The translations under genes and the position numbers were made by a program. DNA of 64,000 nucleotides from Bacteroides sp. AN502(2024) (GTDB taxonomy: Bacteria; Bacteroidota; Bacteroidia; Bacteroidales; Bacteroidaceae), in NCBI RefSeq assembly GCF_041227145.1, contig NZ_JBGFSP010000003.1, forward strand, positions 248,001 to 312,000. Direction: 5' to 3'. Every line of letters begins with the position of its first letter. The stretch's first letter is position 1. The notes under the pieces are model-generated. The model saw only the letters and a program-made list of their open reading frames with translations, was not told where the DNA came from and did not search any database. Positions 1 through 8,257 of this stretch are shown here, one piece after another.

Positions 1-465
1 GGCCGGTTAAAAGTAGCTCCGGAACATACCAGTGACCGGGTATTATCTATAATGCGCAAACCTTCTTTTGAGCAATTTGAAACATTCAAAAAGATATTTG
101 ATCGTATCAACCGGGAAGAAAATCTGCGTCAACAACTGATTCCGTATTTTATCTCTTCACATCCCGGATGCCACGAAGAAGATATGGCGGAGCTTGCCGT
201 TATCACTAAACGTCTGGACTTCCACTTGGAACAAGTGCAGGACTTCACTCCTACTCCGATGACAGTGGCTACCGAAACTTGGTATAGTGGACTCCATCCA
301 TACACGCTAGAACCCATATTCAGTGCGAAAACCCAACGGGAAAAACTTGCACAACGCCAATTCTTTTTCTGGTATAAACCGGAAGAACGGAAAAACATCA
401 TCAATGAGCTGAGACGTATCGGACGTCCAGATTTGATAGACAAGTTGTACGGAAAGAAAAGATAA
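1..465 (+). CDS. YgiQ family radical SAM protein, C-terminal part (5' end outside window)
   Basis: The reading frame is open from base 1 and begins GRLKVAPEHTSDRVLSIM, the LKVAPEH segment that ends the radical SAM core of YgiQ-type proteins. It runs on into the C-terminal DUF3362 region (FTPTPMTVATETWYSG, then FFFWYKPEERKNI) and stops at 465. The Cys cluster that binds the iron-sulfur centre lies upstream of the window. Family members are cytoplasmic; their substrate is unsettled. The gene is convergent with mfd, with a 19-base gap. An apparent ATG at 52 is internal and not the real start. Confidence 0.9.
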   Translation, partial: GRLKVAPEHTSDRVLSIMRKPSFEQFETFKKIFDRINREENLRQQLIPYFISSHPGCHEEDMAELAVITKRLDFHLEQVQDFTPTPMTVATETWYSGLHPYTLEPIFSAKTQREKLAQRQFFFWYKPEERKNIINELRRIGRPDLIDKLYGKKR

Positions 466-484
466 ATTCTTTAAGAAGGGCTTT

Positions 485-3400
485 TCATTGCAAAGCCACA
501 ATCTCCTGCAACACACTGACTGCCGTCTCCACATTGGTAACATTCTTAATCAACATACTCCGTCTACCGCTCTGTTCACGCAAATCACAACGACGGGTAT
601 ATTTCATCATATAATCTATCACTTTACCAAAAGCCTTACTTTGATAGAACGGACTATCCGGATTGGAAACAAAGAACAAGGTCATCCGTCCGCCTTTCAG
701 GAAGATTTTCTCTGCACCCAAACGAGCTGCAAGACGACGTAAAGGCACAATACGGAGTAGTTCTTCCGTTTCCCGGGGAACCGGTCCGAAACGGTCTTCG
801 AGACGGGCACGGAAAGATTCCACCTCTTTGTCCAATGTCAGTCCATCCAGTTCACGATAGAGCAACATGCGTTCGCTGCTGCCAGTTACGTAATTGGCGG
901 GTAATAATAGTTCGAGGTCGCTTTCTACCTGACACTCGTCTACAAACTCTTCTCCACTAATTTGTCCTTCCCCCTTGATTTCATCCGCATACAGTTCTGC
1001 AAACTCATCTGTCTTCAACTCATGGACAGCTTCGGTTAGAATTTTCTGATATGTCTCATATCCCAAATCGGCAATAAATCCACTTTGCTCGGCTCCAAGC
1101 AGATTTCCGGCTCCACGGATATCCAAATCCTGCATAGCGATATGAATACCACTTCCCAGATCACTAAAGTTCTCAATCGCTTGAAGACGTCGTTTTCCTT
1201 CAGCAGTCAAACTACTTAACGGAGGAGCCAGCAGATAACAAAAAGCTTTCTTATTGCTGCGTCCTACCCGTCCACGCATCTGATGGAGATCGCTCAATCC
1301 AAAGTTTTGTGCCTGATTGATAATGATAGTGTTGGCATTCGGAATATCAATACCACTTTCAATGATTGTGGTAGCTAAAAGTACATCATAGTCATAGTTG
1401 ACAAAATCCAGAATAATCTTCTCCAGCTCTGTCGGTTCCATCTGTCCATGTCCAATTGCGACACGGCAATCCGGGATATGACGTTCGATCATCGCCTTCA
1501 ATTCCGGCAAGTTCGCAATTCGGTTATTGACAAAGAAGACTTGACCATTGCGGCTCATCTCAAAATTGATGGCATCCGTTATCACTTCTTCATTAAAAGT
1601 ATGTACTTCTGTCTGAATCGGATAGCGGTTAGGTGGCGGAGTAGAAATCACACTCAAGTCGCGTGCACCCATCAATGAGAATTGAAGGGTACGGGGAATC
1701 GGAGTAGCAGTCATAGTCAGTGTATCCACATTCACTTTCAACTGACGCAGTTTTTCTTTTACGGAAACTCCGAACTTCTGCTCTTCGTCAACAATCAGCA
1801 ATCCCAAGTCTTTAAACTGAACATCTTTACCCAGAATACGGTGGGTACCTATCAGAATACCTACATCTCCATCTTTCAATCCCTTCAATACAGCCTTAGT
1901 CTGTGCGGCAGTACGTGCACGGCTTAAATATTCCACCCGGCACGGTAACCCTTTCAGACGCTCACGAAAAGTCTGAAAATGCTGGTAAGCAAGCACTGTT
2001 GTCGGAACCAGAACAGCTACTTGTTTATTATCGGCAACGGCTTTGAAAGCCGCACGGATCGCTACCTCGGTTTTTCCAAATCCTACATCTCCGCAAATCA
2101 GACGATCCATCGGACGGTCACTTTCCATATCTGCCTTGACATCAATCGTTGCCTTGCTCTGATCCGGTGTATCCTCATAAATAAAGGATGCTTCCAGTTC
2201 ACGCTGCAAGAAACTATCGGGACTGTAAGAAAAGCCTTTCTCCTGACGACGTTGCGAATACAATTTAATCAAATCACGGGCAATATCCTTGATTTTACTC
2301 TTCGTACGTTCTTTCAGTTTCTCCCATGCACCTGTACCTAATTTGTTAAGGCGGGGAGCCTCTCCTTCTTTACCTTTATATTTGGAAACCTTATGCAAGG
2401 AATGAATAGAAACGAACACCACATCTTCATTTTGAAACACCAGTTTCAAAACCTCCTGCGTAGTATCACCATTCGGAATGCGTACCAAGCCGGCAAAACG
2501 TCCGATACCATGATCTGTATGCACCACATAGTCCCCCGGAGTGAACTGGTTCAGTTCTTTCAAAGACAGTGCCACTTTTCCCGAACGGGCTTTATCACTT
2601 TTCAGATTATATTTATGAAAACGATCAAACAACTGATGGTCTGTGAAGATACAGAGCCGCAATGTGTTATCTACAAAACCTTCGTGAATGGTACGTTCTA
2701 CTGAAGTAAAATTAATCTTATCACCCCGAGCCTCAAAAATCGCTTTGATACGATCTGTTTGCTTCATGCTGTCACTACAGATATAAAGCGAATAGCCATT
2801 TTCCAGATACCCCTTGAAAGAAGAAGCTACCAGATCGAAATTTTTATGAAAGATAGGCTGGACAGATGTATTGAAAGTAACGCTGGCATGGGGCGTTCCG
2901 GTCGGTTTGTTACCGAATTCCAACCGCCGGAAATCAAGTGCCCGTACAGAAAACTCATTACCATCTATCAATTTCCCTTCCAATGTAATGCCACCGTTCT
3001 CTTCAGCTTCCTGAACGGCTATTGCCTGTGGGGTCAGCGCCTCATCACGTACCACCTGAATCCGTTCGCGTAACCAAAGAAAATCGCGCATTGCCAAGAT
3101 AGTCTCTTTCGGAATGAAATCCAGAAAAGAAGTCGTTACATCACCTGTCACCGCCAAATCGGGAACAATAGACACTCCATCTTTCTTCTCACGGGATAAT
3201 TGAGATTCCACTTCAAAGGTACGGATACTTTCCACTTCATCACCAAAGAAATCGATGCGATAAGGATATTCCGAAGCAAAAGAGAAGACATCGATAATAC
3301 TACCACGAACAGCATATTGTCCCGGTTCATATACGTAGTCTACATATTCAAAACCATAACTATGCAACACATCGGTAATGAAAGTGGTATCCACTTTCTC

Positions 3401-3847
3401 TCCTACATTCAGTTTCAGCGTTTTATTACTCAATTCCTTGCGCGACACCACTTTCTCCGCCAATGCATCCGGATACGTAACAATACATAATCCCTCTTCC
3501 CCTTTTTGCAAACGGGTAAGTACTTCTGTACGCAAAATCTCATTGGCCGCATCTTTTTGTCCGTACTTGATGGAGCGACGGAACGAAGATGGAAAGAACA
3601 ATACTCTTTCCGTACCCAATATCTGTGTCAAGTCATGATAGAAATATCCGGCCTCTTCAAGATCACCTAAAATAAATACAAACGGGCAACTACCCTCTTG
3701 CACCAGTACGGAAGAAAAAAGAGAAGCGGCGGATGCACACAGTCCTCCGCAAAAAATAGTCTGAACGGAAGTGTCCTTCAACAAGCGCTTCATTACTGCC
3801 ATATTGGGGTGGGCAGCATATTGTTGTTGCAACTCAGTTATTGTCAT
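485..3847 (-). CDS. mfd: Transcription-repair coupling factor Mfd
   Basis: Mfd is an ATP-driven translocase that removes RNA polymerase stalled at DNA lesions and recruits the UvrABC excision system. Visible in order: an N-terminal UvrB-like module, the RNA-polymerase interaction (CarD-like) domain around QFTPGDYVVHTDHGIGRFAG, Walker A GDVGFGKTEVA, the DEEQ box in LLIVDEEQKFGV, helicase motif TATPIPRTL, the QMRGRVGRS motif VI, and the C-terminal TRCF domain. I chose ATG at 3847 (MTITELQQQY, 1120 residues); a longer frame to 3895 adds 16 unconserved residues. A -7-like TAATTTTG lies at 3866-3873 without a well-spaced -33 box. Length is normal for the family. Confidence 0.96.
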   Translation of the reverse strand: MTITELQQQYAAHPNMAVMKRLLKDTSVQTIFCGGLCASAASLFSSVLVQEGSCPFVFILGDLEEAGYFYHDLTQILGTERVLFFPSSFRRSIKYGQKDAANEILRTEVLTRLQKGEEGLCIVTYPDALAEKVVSRKELSNKTLKLNVGEKVDTTFITDVLHSYGFEYVDYVYEPGQYAVRGSIIDVFSFASEYPYRIDFFGDEVESIRTFEVESQLSREKKDGVSIVPDLAVTGDVTTSFLDFIPKETILAMRDFLWLRERIQVVRDEALTPQAIAVQEAEENGGITLEGKLIDGNEFSVRALDFRRLEFGNKPTGTPHASVTFNTSVQPIFHKNFDLVASSFKGYLENGYSLYICSDSMKQTDRIKAIFEARGDKINFTSVERTIHEGFVDNTLRLCIFTDHQLFDRFHKYNLKSDKARSGKVALSLKELNQFTPGDYVVHTDHGIGRFAGLVRIPNGDTTQEVLKLVFQNEDVVFVSIHSLHKVSKYKGKEGEAPRLNKLGTGAWEKLKERTKSKIKDIARDLIKLYSQRRQEKGFSYSPDSFLQRELEASFIYEDTPDQSKATIDVKADMESDRPMDRLICGDVGFGKTEVAIRAAFKAVADNKQVAVLVPTTVLAYQHFQTFRERLKGLPCRVEYLSRARTAAQTKAVLKGLKDGDVGILIGTHRILGKDVQFKDLGLLIVDEEQKFGVSVKEKLRQLKVNVDTLTMTATPIPRTLQFSLMGARDLSVISTPPPNRYPIQTEVHTFNEEVITDAINFEMSRNGQVFFVNNRIANLPELKAMIERHIPDCRVAIGHGQMEPTELEKIILDFVNYDYDVLLATTIIESGIDIPNANTIIINQAQNFGLSDLHQMRGRVGRSNKKAFCYLLAPPLSSLTAEGKRRLQAIENFSDLGSGIHIAMQDLDIRGAGNLLGAEQSGFIADLGYETYQKILTEAVHELKTDEFAELYADEIKGEGQISGEEFVDECQVESDLELLLPANYVTGSSERMLLYRELDGLTLDKEVESFRARLEDRFGPVPRETEELLRIVPLRRLAARLGAEKIFLKGGRMTLFFVSNPDSPFYQSKAFGKVIDYMMKYTRRCDLREQSGRRSMLIKNVTNVETAVSVLQEIVALQ

Positions 3848-3964
3848 ACCTATAAAATTTCCCCGCAAAATTACAAAAAAGATGGGAGTATGCACCCAAA
3901 GAACAGAAGTATTATAATAAGGTATCTACCGTCTTATTCCGAATGAAGCATGAAACACGTTAAA

Positions 3965-4009
3965 TTTTCCTTAGTTCCGCTATAACTAAAGGAAAAAGAA
4001 CTACTTTTG
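3965..4009 (+). promoter_or_regulatory. Hairpin/dyad and -7 box upstream of the mannosyltransferase gene
   Basis: Between the divergent mfd and mannosyltransferase genes a dyad pairs TTTTCCTTAGTT (3965-3976) with AACTAA and GGAAAA (3984-3989, 3991-3996), with a one-base bulge. A Bacteroides -7-like TACTTTTG follows at 4002-4009, 23 bases before the ATG at 4033. No clear TTTG -33 box sits at the right distance. The dyad could be an operator or simply a hairpin; the function is a guess. Confidence 0.35.
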
Positions 4010-4032
4010 TTTCTAAATTTTATAGTATCTAT

Positions 4033-4776
4033 ATGCAGACATCGGATAGCATTGTAATTATTCCTACCTATAATGAACGGGAGAACATAGAAAATATCAT
4101 CCGTGCCGTTCTCGGCTTTCCCCAAGTATTCCATATTCTGGTCATAGAAGACGGCTCTCCGGACGGAACGGCAACTATCGTAAGAAAACTGCAACAAGAA
4201 TTTCCCGAACGGCTTTTTATGATTGAACGTAAAGGAAAACTGGGACTGGGTACTGCTTACATTACCGGATTTAAATGGGCACTGGAGCACGCATACGAAT
4301 ATATTTTTGAAATGGATGCAGACTTCAGTCATAATCCGAATGATTTACCCCGCTTGTATCAGGCTTGTTCGGAACAAGGAGGAGATGTATCCATCGGTTC
4401 TCGTTATGTCAGCGGAGTGAATGTAGTAAATTGGCCGATGGGACGGGTATTGATGTCATACTTCGCCTCTAAATATGTGCGGTTTATCACCGGAATACCT
4501 GTACATGACACCACTGCCGGATTTGTTTGCTACCACCGTCAGGTATTGGAAACAATCAATTTAGATCATATTCGTTTTAAAGGATATGCCTTTCAGATTG
4601 AAATGAAATTCACTGCTTACAAGTGTGGTTTCAAAATCATCGAGGTTCCCGTTATCTTCATTAATCGTGAATTAGGAACTTCTAAAATGAATAGTAGCAT
4701 CTTTGGAGAAGCCATATTTGGTGTGATAAAATTAAAGGTTAATAGTTGGTTCCACAAATTCCCACAAAAGAAATGA
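4033..4776 (+). CDS. Polyprenol monophosphomannose synthase-like GT2 glycosyltransferase
   Basis: This 247-residue protein matches the dolichol-phosphate mannosyltransferase branch of family GT2, which moves a sugar from a nucleotide donor to a polyprenyl phosphate carrier on the inner face of the membrane. Seen: the nucleotide-binding start IIPTYNERENIE (residues 9-20), VIEDGSPDGT (about 38-46), the metal-binding DAD in EMDADFSHNP (95-97), and SIGSRYVSG. There is no C-terminal membrane segment, so it is the short soluble form. Its stop overlaps the ATG of dihydroorotase by four bases (ATGA), so the two are probably translationally coupled. The exact donor sugar cannot be read from sequence. 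Confidence 0.88.
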   Translation: MQTSDSIVIIPTYNERENIENIIRAVLGFPQVFHILVIEDGSPDGTATIVRKLQQEFPERLFMIERKGKLGLGTAYITGFKWALEHAYEYIFEMDADFSHNPNDLPRLYQACSEQGGDVSIGSRYVSGVNVVNWPMGRVLMSYFASKYVRFITGIPVHDTTAGFVCYHRQVLETINLDHIRFKGYAFQIEMKFTAYKCGFKIIEVPVIFINRELGTSKMNSSIFGEAIFGVIKLKVNSWFHKFPQKK

Positions 4777-6113
4777 AACGTACGCTGATTCAAAACGCCG
4801 TTATTGTCAACGAAGGAAGAAAAGTTCCGGGTTCTGTAGTAATCGAGAACGAAAAAATAGCCGAAATATGGGTCGGTGAAGAAAACGCGACTGCCCCCTG
4901 TGACGAGATCATAGACGCAACCGGATGTTATCTTTTGCCGGGTGCCATCGACGAACATGTGCATTTCCGCGATCCCGGACTGACTCATAAGGCAGATATC
5001 ACCACAGAAAGTCGTGCTGCGGCAGCAGGAGGTGTCACCTCTATCATGGATATGCCCAATACCAATCCGCAAACGACTACATTGGAAGCTTTGGAAGAAA
5101 AATTTACTCTGTTAGGTAAAAAGTCGGCTGTCAACTATTCCTGCTATTTCGGAGCAACGAATAATAACTATATTCAGTTCGCACAACTGGATAAACACCG
5201 GGTTTGTGGAGTGAAGTTATTTATGGGGTCAAGCACGGGCAATATGCTGGTAGACCGGATGGTCAGTCTGCGTAATATATTCGATGGAACCGATCTGCTC
5301 ATCGCTGCTCATTGCGAAGATCAGGGAATTATCAAAGAAAATACGGATAAATATAAGAAAGAATACGGAGACTATGTGCCTTTGGCTCTTCATCCACTCC
5401 TCCGTTCGGAAGAGGCTTGCTATCGTTCGTCCGAACTGGCAGTGCAGTTGGCACGTGAGACAAACGCCCGCCTGCACATCATGCATATTTCCACAGCTAA
5501 AGAGCTGAGCCTGTTTTCTAATAATGTACCTTTGGTAGAAAAGAAGATCACGGCAGAAGCCTGTGTTTCTCATCTGCTTTTTACGGAAGAGAACTATCAG
5601 ACACTGGGTGCCCGCATCAAATGCAACCCTGCCATTAAGACAGCGCAAGACCGGAAAGCTTTGCAAGAGGCTGTCAATAGCGGTTTGATTGATGCTATTG
5701 CCACAGATCATGCCCCACACTTACTTTGCGAAAAAGAAGGCGGTGCTTTAAAAGCAATGTCCGGAATGCCGATGATTCAGTTCTCACTCGTCAGCATGTT
5801 GGAGTTGACAGAAAAAGGAGTGTTTACTATCGAAAAAGTAGTAGAAAAGATGGCTCATGCTCCTGCGCAAATGTATGAAATACAAAACAGAGGATTCATC
5901 CGCAAAGGTTATCAGGCCGACTTGGTACTAGTCCGTCCCGGAAGCGAATGGACGGTAACAGCCGATTGTATTCTTAGCAAATGCAAATGGAGTCCATTAG
6001 AAGGACACACATTCAACTGGAAAGTAGAGAAAACATTTGTAAACGGACACCTGTTATATAACAACGGAGAAATAGACGAGACTTATCGTGGACAGGAATT
6101 AAGATTCAGATAA
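4773..6113 (+). CDS. pyrC: Dihydroorotase
   Basis: Dihydroorotase closes carbamoyl aspartate to dihydroorotate, the third step of pyrimidine synthesis. The 446-residue length and motifs fit the long class I type: metal ligands in DEHVHFRDPG (His62, His64), MDMPNTNPQT, the HCED segment with metal-binding His, HIMHIST, and the catalytic ATDHAPH near the C-terminus. I chose ATG at 4773 (MKRTLIQNAV), which overlaps the preceding stop as ATGA; an upstream in-frame start at 4746 would add nine unconserved residues inside the upstream gene. The symbol follows function; in some genomes this class is called pyrC and in others allantoinase-like. Confidence 0.93.
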   Translation: MKRTLIQNAVIVNEGRKVPGSVVIENEKIAEIWVGEENATAPCDEIIDATGCYLLPGAIDEHVHFRDPGLTHKADITTESRAAAAGGVTSIMDMPNTNPQTTTLEALEEKFTLLGKKSAVNYSCYFGATNNNYIQFAQLDKHRVCGVKLFMGSSTGNMLVDRMVSLRNIFDGTDLLIAAHCEDQGIIKENTDKYKKEYGDYVPLALHPLLRSEEACYRSSELAVQLARETNARLHIMHISTAKELSLFSNNVPLVEKKITAEACVSHLLFTEENYQTLGARIKCNPAIKTAQDRKALQEAVNSGLIDAIATDHAPHLLCEKEGGALKAMSGMPMIQFSLVSMLELTEKGVFTIEKVVEKMAHAPAQMYEIQNRGFIRKGYQADLVLVRPGSEWTVTADCILSKCKWSPLEGHTFNWKVEKTFVNGHLLYNNGEIDETYRGQELRFR

Positions 6114-6138
6114 ACAGCTGCTCGTCTTCAACAAGCCT

Positions 6139-7047
6139 ATGAGTACCATTTTATCAAATAAAATACATACAGTCACCCCCTACATCAACTGGATTTACTT
6201 TTTCCACGCATGGGGTTTCCAGCCGCGTTTTGCCGCCATCGCCAACATCCACGGATGTGATGCCTGTCGTGCCTCGTGGCTGACAACTTTCTCGGAAGAA
6301 GAACGTAATAAAGCTTCCGAAGCAATGCAGCTATTCAAAGAAGCCAACCGGATGCTAGATCTGCTTGACCGGGATTATGAAGTAAGGAGCTTATTCAAGC
6401 TTTGCAAAGCAAACTCTGACGGAGATAACCTGATTATTGAAAAAGAAAAAGACCGATTCATCACTTTTCCTTTACTGCGCCAACAAACCCCGAAAAGAGA
6501 TGGCAGTCCTTTTCTTTGTCTAAGTGACTTTATCCGCCCGATATCTTCCGGCATCCCGGATACCATCGGTGCTTTTGCCTCTTCCATTGATGCGGACATG
6601 GAAGAACTGTACGAACAGGACCCCTATAAACATTTGCTTGTCCAAACCCTCTCCGACCGACTGGCAGAAGCAGCAACAGAAAAGATGCATGAGTATGTGC
6701 GCAAAGAAGCATGGGGATATGCCAAAGACGAAAATTTAAGCATAGCGGATTTATTGGTCGAAAAGTATCAAGGCATCCGACCTGCTATCGGCTACCCGTC
6801 CTTACCGGATCAATCTGTCAACTTCCTGTTGGATGAACTATTGGATATGAAACAGATAGGCATTTCACTGACCGAAAACGGAGCTATGTACCCGCACGCT
6901 TCTGTTTGCGGACTTATGTTTGCGCATCCTGCTTCCGAATACTTCTCCGTCGGAAAGATTGGACAAGACCAACTCGAAGATTATGCCCGTCGCCGGGGAA
7001 AAAGTATCGAAGAAATGTGTAAGTTTTTGGCAGCCAATCTTCAATAG
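6139..7047 (+). CDS. Free-standing methionine synthase (MetH) reactivation domain
   Basis: The 302 residues correspond to the S-adenosylmethionine-binding activation domain that forms the C-terminus of E. coli MetH. Diagnostic stretches are GIRPAIGYPSLPD (family RPAxGYPxxPD) and ENGAMYPHASVCGLMFAHP followed by DQLEDYARRRGKS. This domain reductively remethylates oxidised cob(II)alamin bound to MetH. Here it is a separate gene, so the catalytic MetH subunit must be encoded elsewhere and be re-activated in trans. It follows pyrC by 25 bases, probably in one transcript, without an obvious functional link. No cobalamin riboswitch was recognised in the short gap. Confidence 0.9.
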   Translation: MSTILSNKIHTVTPYINWIYFFHAWGFQPRFAAIANIHGCDACRASWLTTFSEEERNKASEAMQLFKEANRMLDLLDRDYEVRSLFKLCKANSDGDNLIIEKEKDRFITFPLLRQQTPKRDGSPFLCLSDFIRPISSGIPDTIGAFASSIDADMEELYEQDPYKHLLVQTLSDRLAEAATEKMHEYVRKEAWGYAKDENLSIADLLVEKYQGIRPAIGYPSLPDQSVNFLLDELLDMKQIGISLTENGAMYPHASVCGLMFAHPASEYFSVGKIGQDQLEDYARRRGKSIEEMCKFLAANLQ

Positions 7048-7115
7048 TCCTTATTCTCCTGTGATTTTTCTCCTTTTCTCACGACTAACTAACCAGAAAA
7101 GTAATCATAGATTCC

Positions 7116-7628
7116 ATGATAGAACAAACAACGGAGGTTAGCACCTCTATTGAGCAAGAGTTTTTATCAGTGATCTGCGAATATGAACGTGTGATCTACA
7201 AGGTATGCTATCTGTATGCCAATTCCAATGCTCCTCTCAATGATCTGTATCAGGATGTGGTATTAAACCTTTGGAAAGCCTACCCTAAATTCAGAAAAGA
7301 ATGTAAGATTTCCACCTGGATTTACCGCATTGCCCTCAATACCTGTATCAGCTTCTATCGCAAAGAAAAGAATGTGCCGGAAATAGTCAGCCTCACCAAA
7401 GATACCAACTGGATCATAGAAGCACACGACCCGATCAACGAAATGCTGAAACAGCTCTATCAGAGGATTAACCAACTGGGACAGCTCGACAAATCAATTA
7501 TCCTGCTTTATCTCGAAGACAAGAGTTATGAAGAAATAGCAGAAATCACCGGACTGACGGTTACCAATGTAGCAACCAAATTAAGTCGTATCAAAGACAA
7601 ACTGAAAAGAATGAAAAAGGAGGAATAA
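7116..7628 (+). CDS. ECF-type RNA polymerase sigma factor
   Basis: A 170-residue sigma-70 family protein with only regions 2 and 4. Region 2 spans LNDLYQDVVLNLWKAYPKFR to STWIYRIALNTCISFYRKEK; region 4 is the helix-turn-helix IILLYLEDKSYEEIAEITGLTVTNVATKLSRIKDKLKRM. Such factors direct polymerase to a small regulon and are usually held by a membrane anti-sigma protein. The next gene, five bases downstream, encodes a four-helix membrane protein that may play that role. The target promoters cannot be deduced from this window. Confidence 0.92.
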   Translation: MIEQTTEVSTSIEQEFLSVICEYERVIYKVCYLYANSNAPLNDLYQDVVLNLWKAYPKFRKECKISTWIYRIALNTCISFYRKEKNVPEIVSLTKDTNWIIEAHDPINEMLKQLYQRINQLGQLDKSIILLYLEDKSYEEIAEITGLTVTNVATKLSRIKDKLKRMKKEE

Positions 7629-7633
7629 GATAT

Positions 7634-8209
7634 ATGGAACTGGAAGAACTGAAAAAATCTTGGGATGCCCTGGATGAACATTTGAAAAACAAAAAGTTCA
7701 TCAAAGAAGAAGAATTTGAAAAGCTTATAAGGCATGCGGACAAAAGTATCCATTCCATTGCCAGCCTGAACATCAAGCTTATTCTGATTTCTCTGCCGAT
7801 ACTGATCTTATTTTTAGCGGAGGTACTGTTGCACAACAGATTGAACCCGATCTATATCATTATCATTTTCGCATGGATTCCTGCCCTTTGTTGGGATATT
7901 ATCACCACCCGTTTCCTCCAACGGACTCGAATAGACGAGATGCCCTTGGTAGAAGTGATCAGCCGCGTGAACCGTATCCATCGATGGACCATCAGCGAAC
8001 GATTGATTGCTATCACCTTCCTCCTAGTCCTGGCTATACTTTCATTTATCTACTGGCAAGTGTGGCAGTATGGAATAGAGATGATCGTTTTCTTCATCCT
8101 GTTATGGGGAGGAGGACTGGGCTTGATCTTATGGATTTACCACAAGAAATTCTTAAATCGTATCCACGAAATCAAAAAGAATTTAAGCGAACTCCACGAA
8201 TTAATGTAA
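7634..8209 (+). CDS. Four-helix membrane protein, possible partner of the ECF sigma factor
   Basis: I do not recognise a named family. The 191-residue protein opens with a charged cytosolic region of about 45 residues (MELEELKKSWDALDEHLKNK), followed by four hydrophobic segments near residues 48-68, 72-92, 115-136 and 143-163, and a basic C-terminal tail. It starts five bases after the sigma gene, so the pair is almost certainly cotranscribed. A short N-terminal cytosolic part followed by membrane helices is compatible with an anti-sigma factor, but no canonical zinc-binding anti-sigma motif or FecR domain is visible, so the role is inferred from position only. Confidence 0.7.
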   Translation: MELEELKKSWDALDEHLKNKKFIKEEEFEKLIRHADKSIHSIASLNIKLILISLPILILFLAEVLLHNRLNPIYIIIIFAWIPALCWDIITTRFLQRTRIDEMPLVEVISRVNRIHRWTISERLIAITFLLVLAILSFIYWQVWQYGIEMIVFFILLWGGGLGLILWIYHKKFLNRIHEIKKNLSELHELM

Positions 8210-8221
8210 AAGAATCGAAGG

Positions 8222-8257
8222 AGTGTGCTTACCCCACAACGGTAAGCACACTTTTTC
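8222..8257 (+). terminator. Rho-independent terminator of the sigma/membrane protein unit, overlapping the end of sbcC
   Basis: AGTGTGCTTACC (8222-8233) pairs perfectly with GGTAAGCACACT (8241-8252) around a 7-base loop and is followed by TTTTT on the plus strand. The last codons and stop of the convergent sbcC gene (stop at 8229-8231) lie inside the hairpin. The minus strand has no T run, so it works mainly for plus-strand transcripts. Confidence 0.85.

Noticed and set aside
1979..2704. Open frames opposite mfd, sbcC, the his genes and other long genes
   Set aside because: They lie antisense within conserved genes, lack family motifs and have no separate promoters or ribosome-binding sites.
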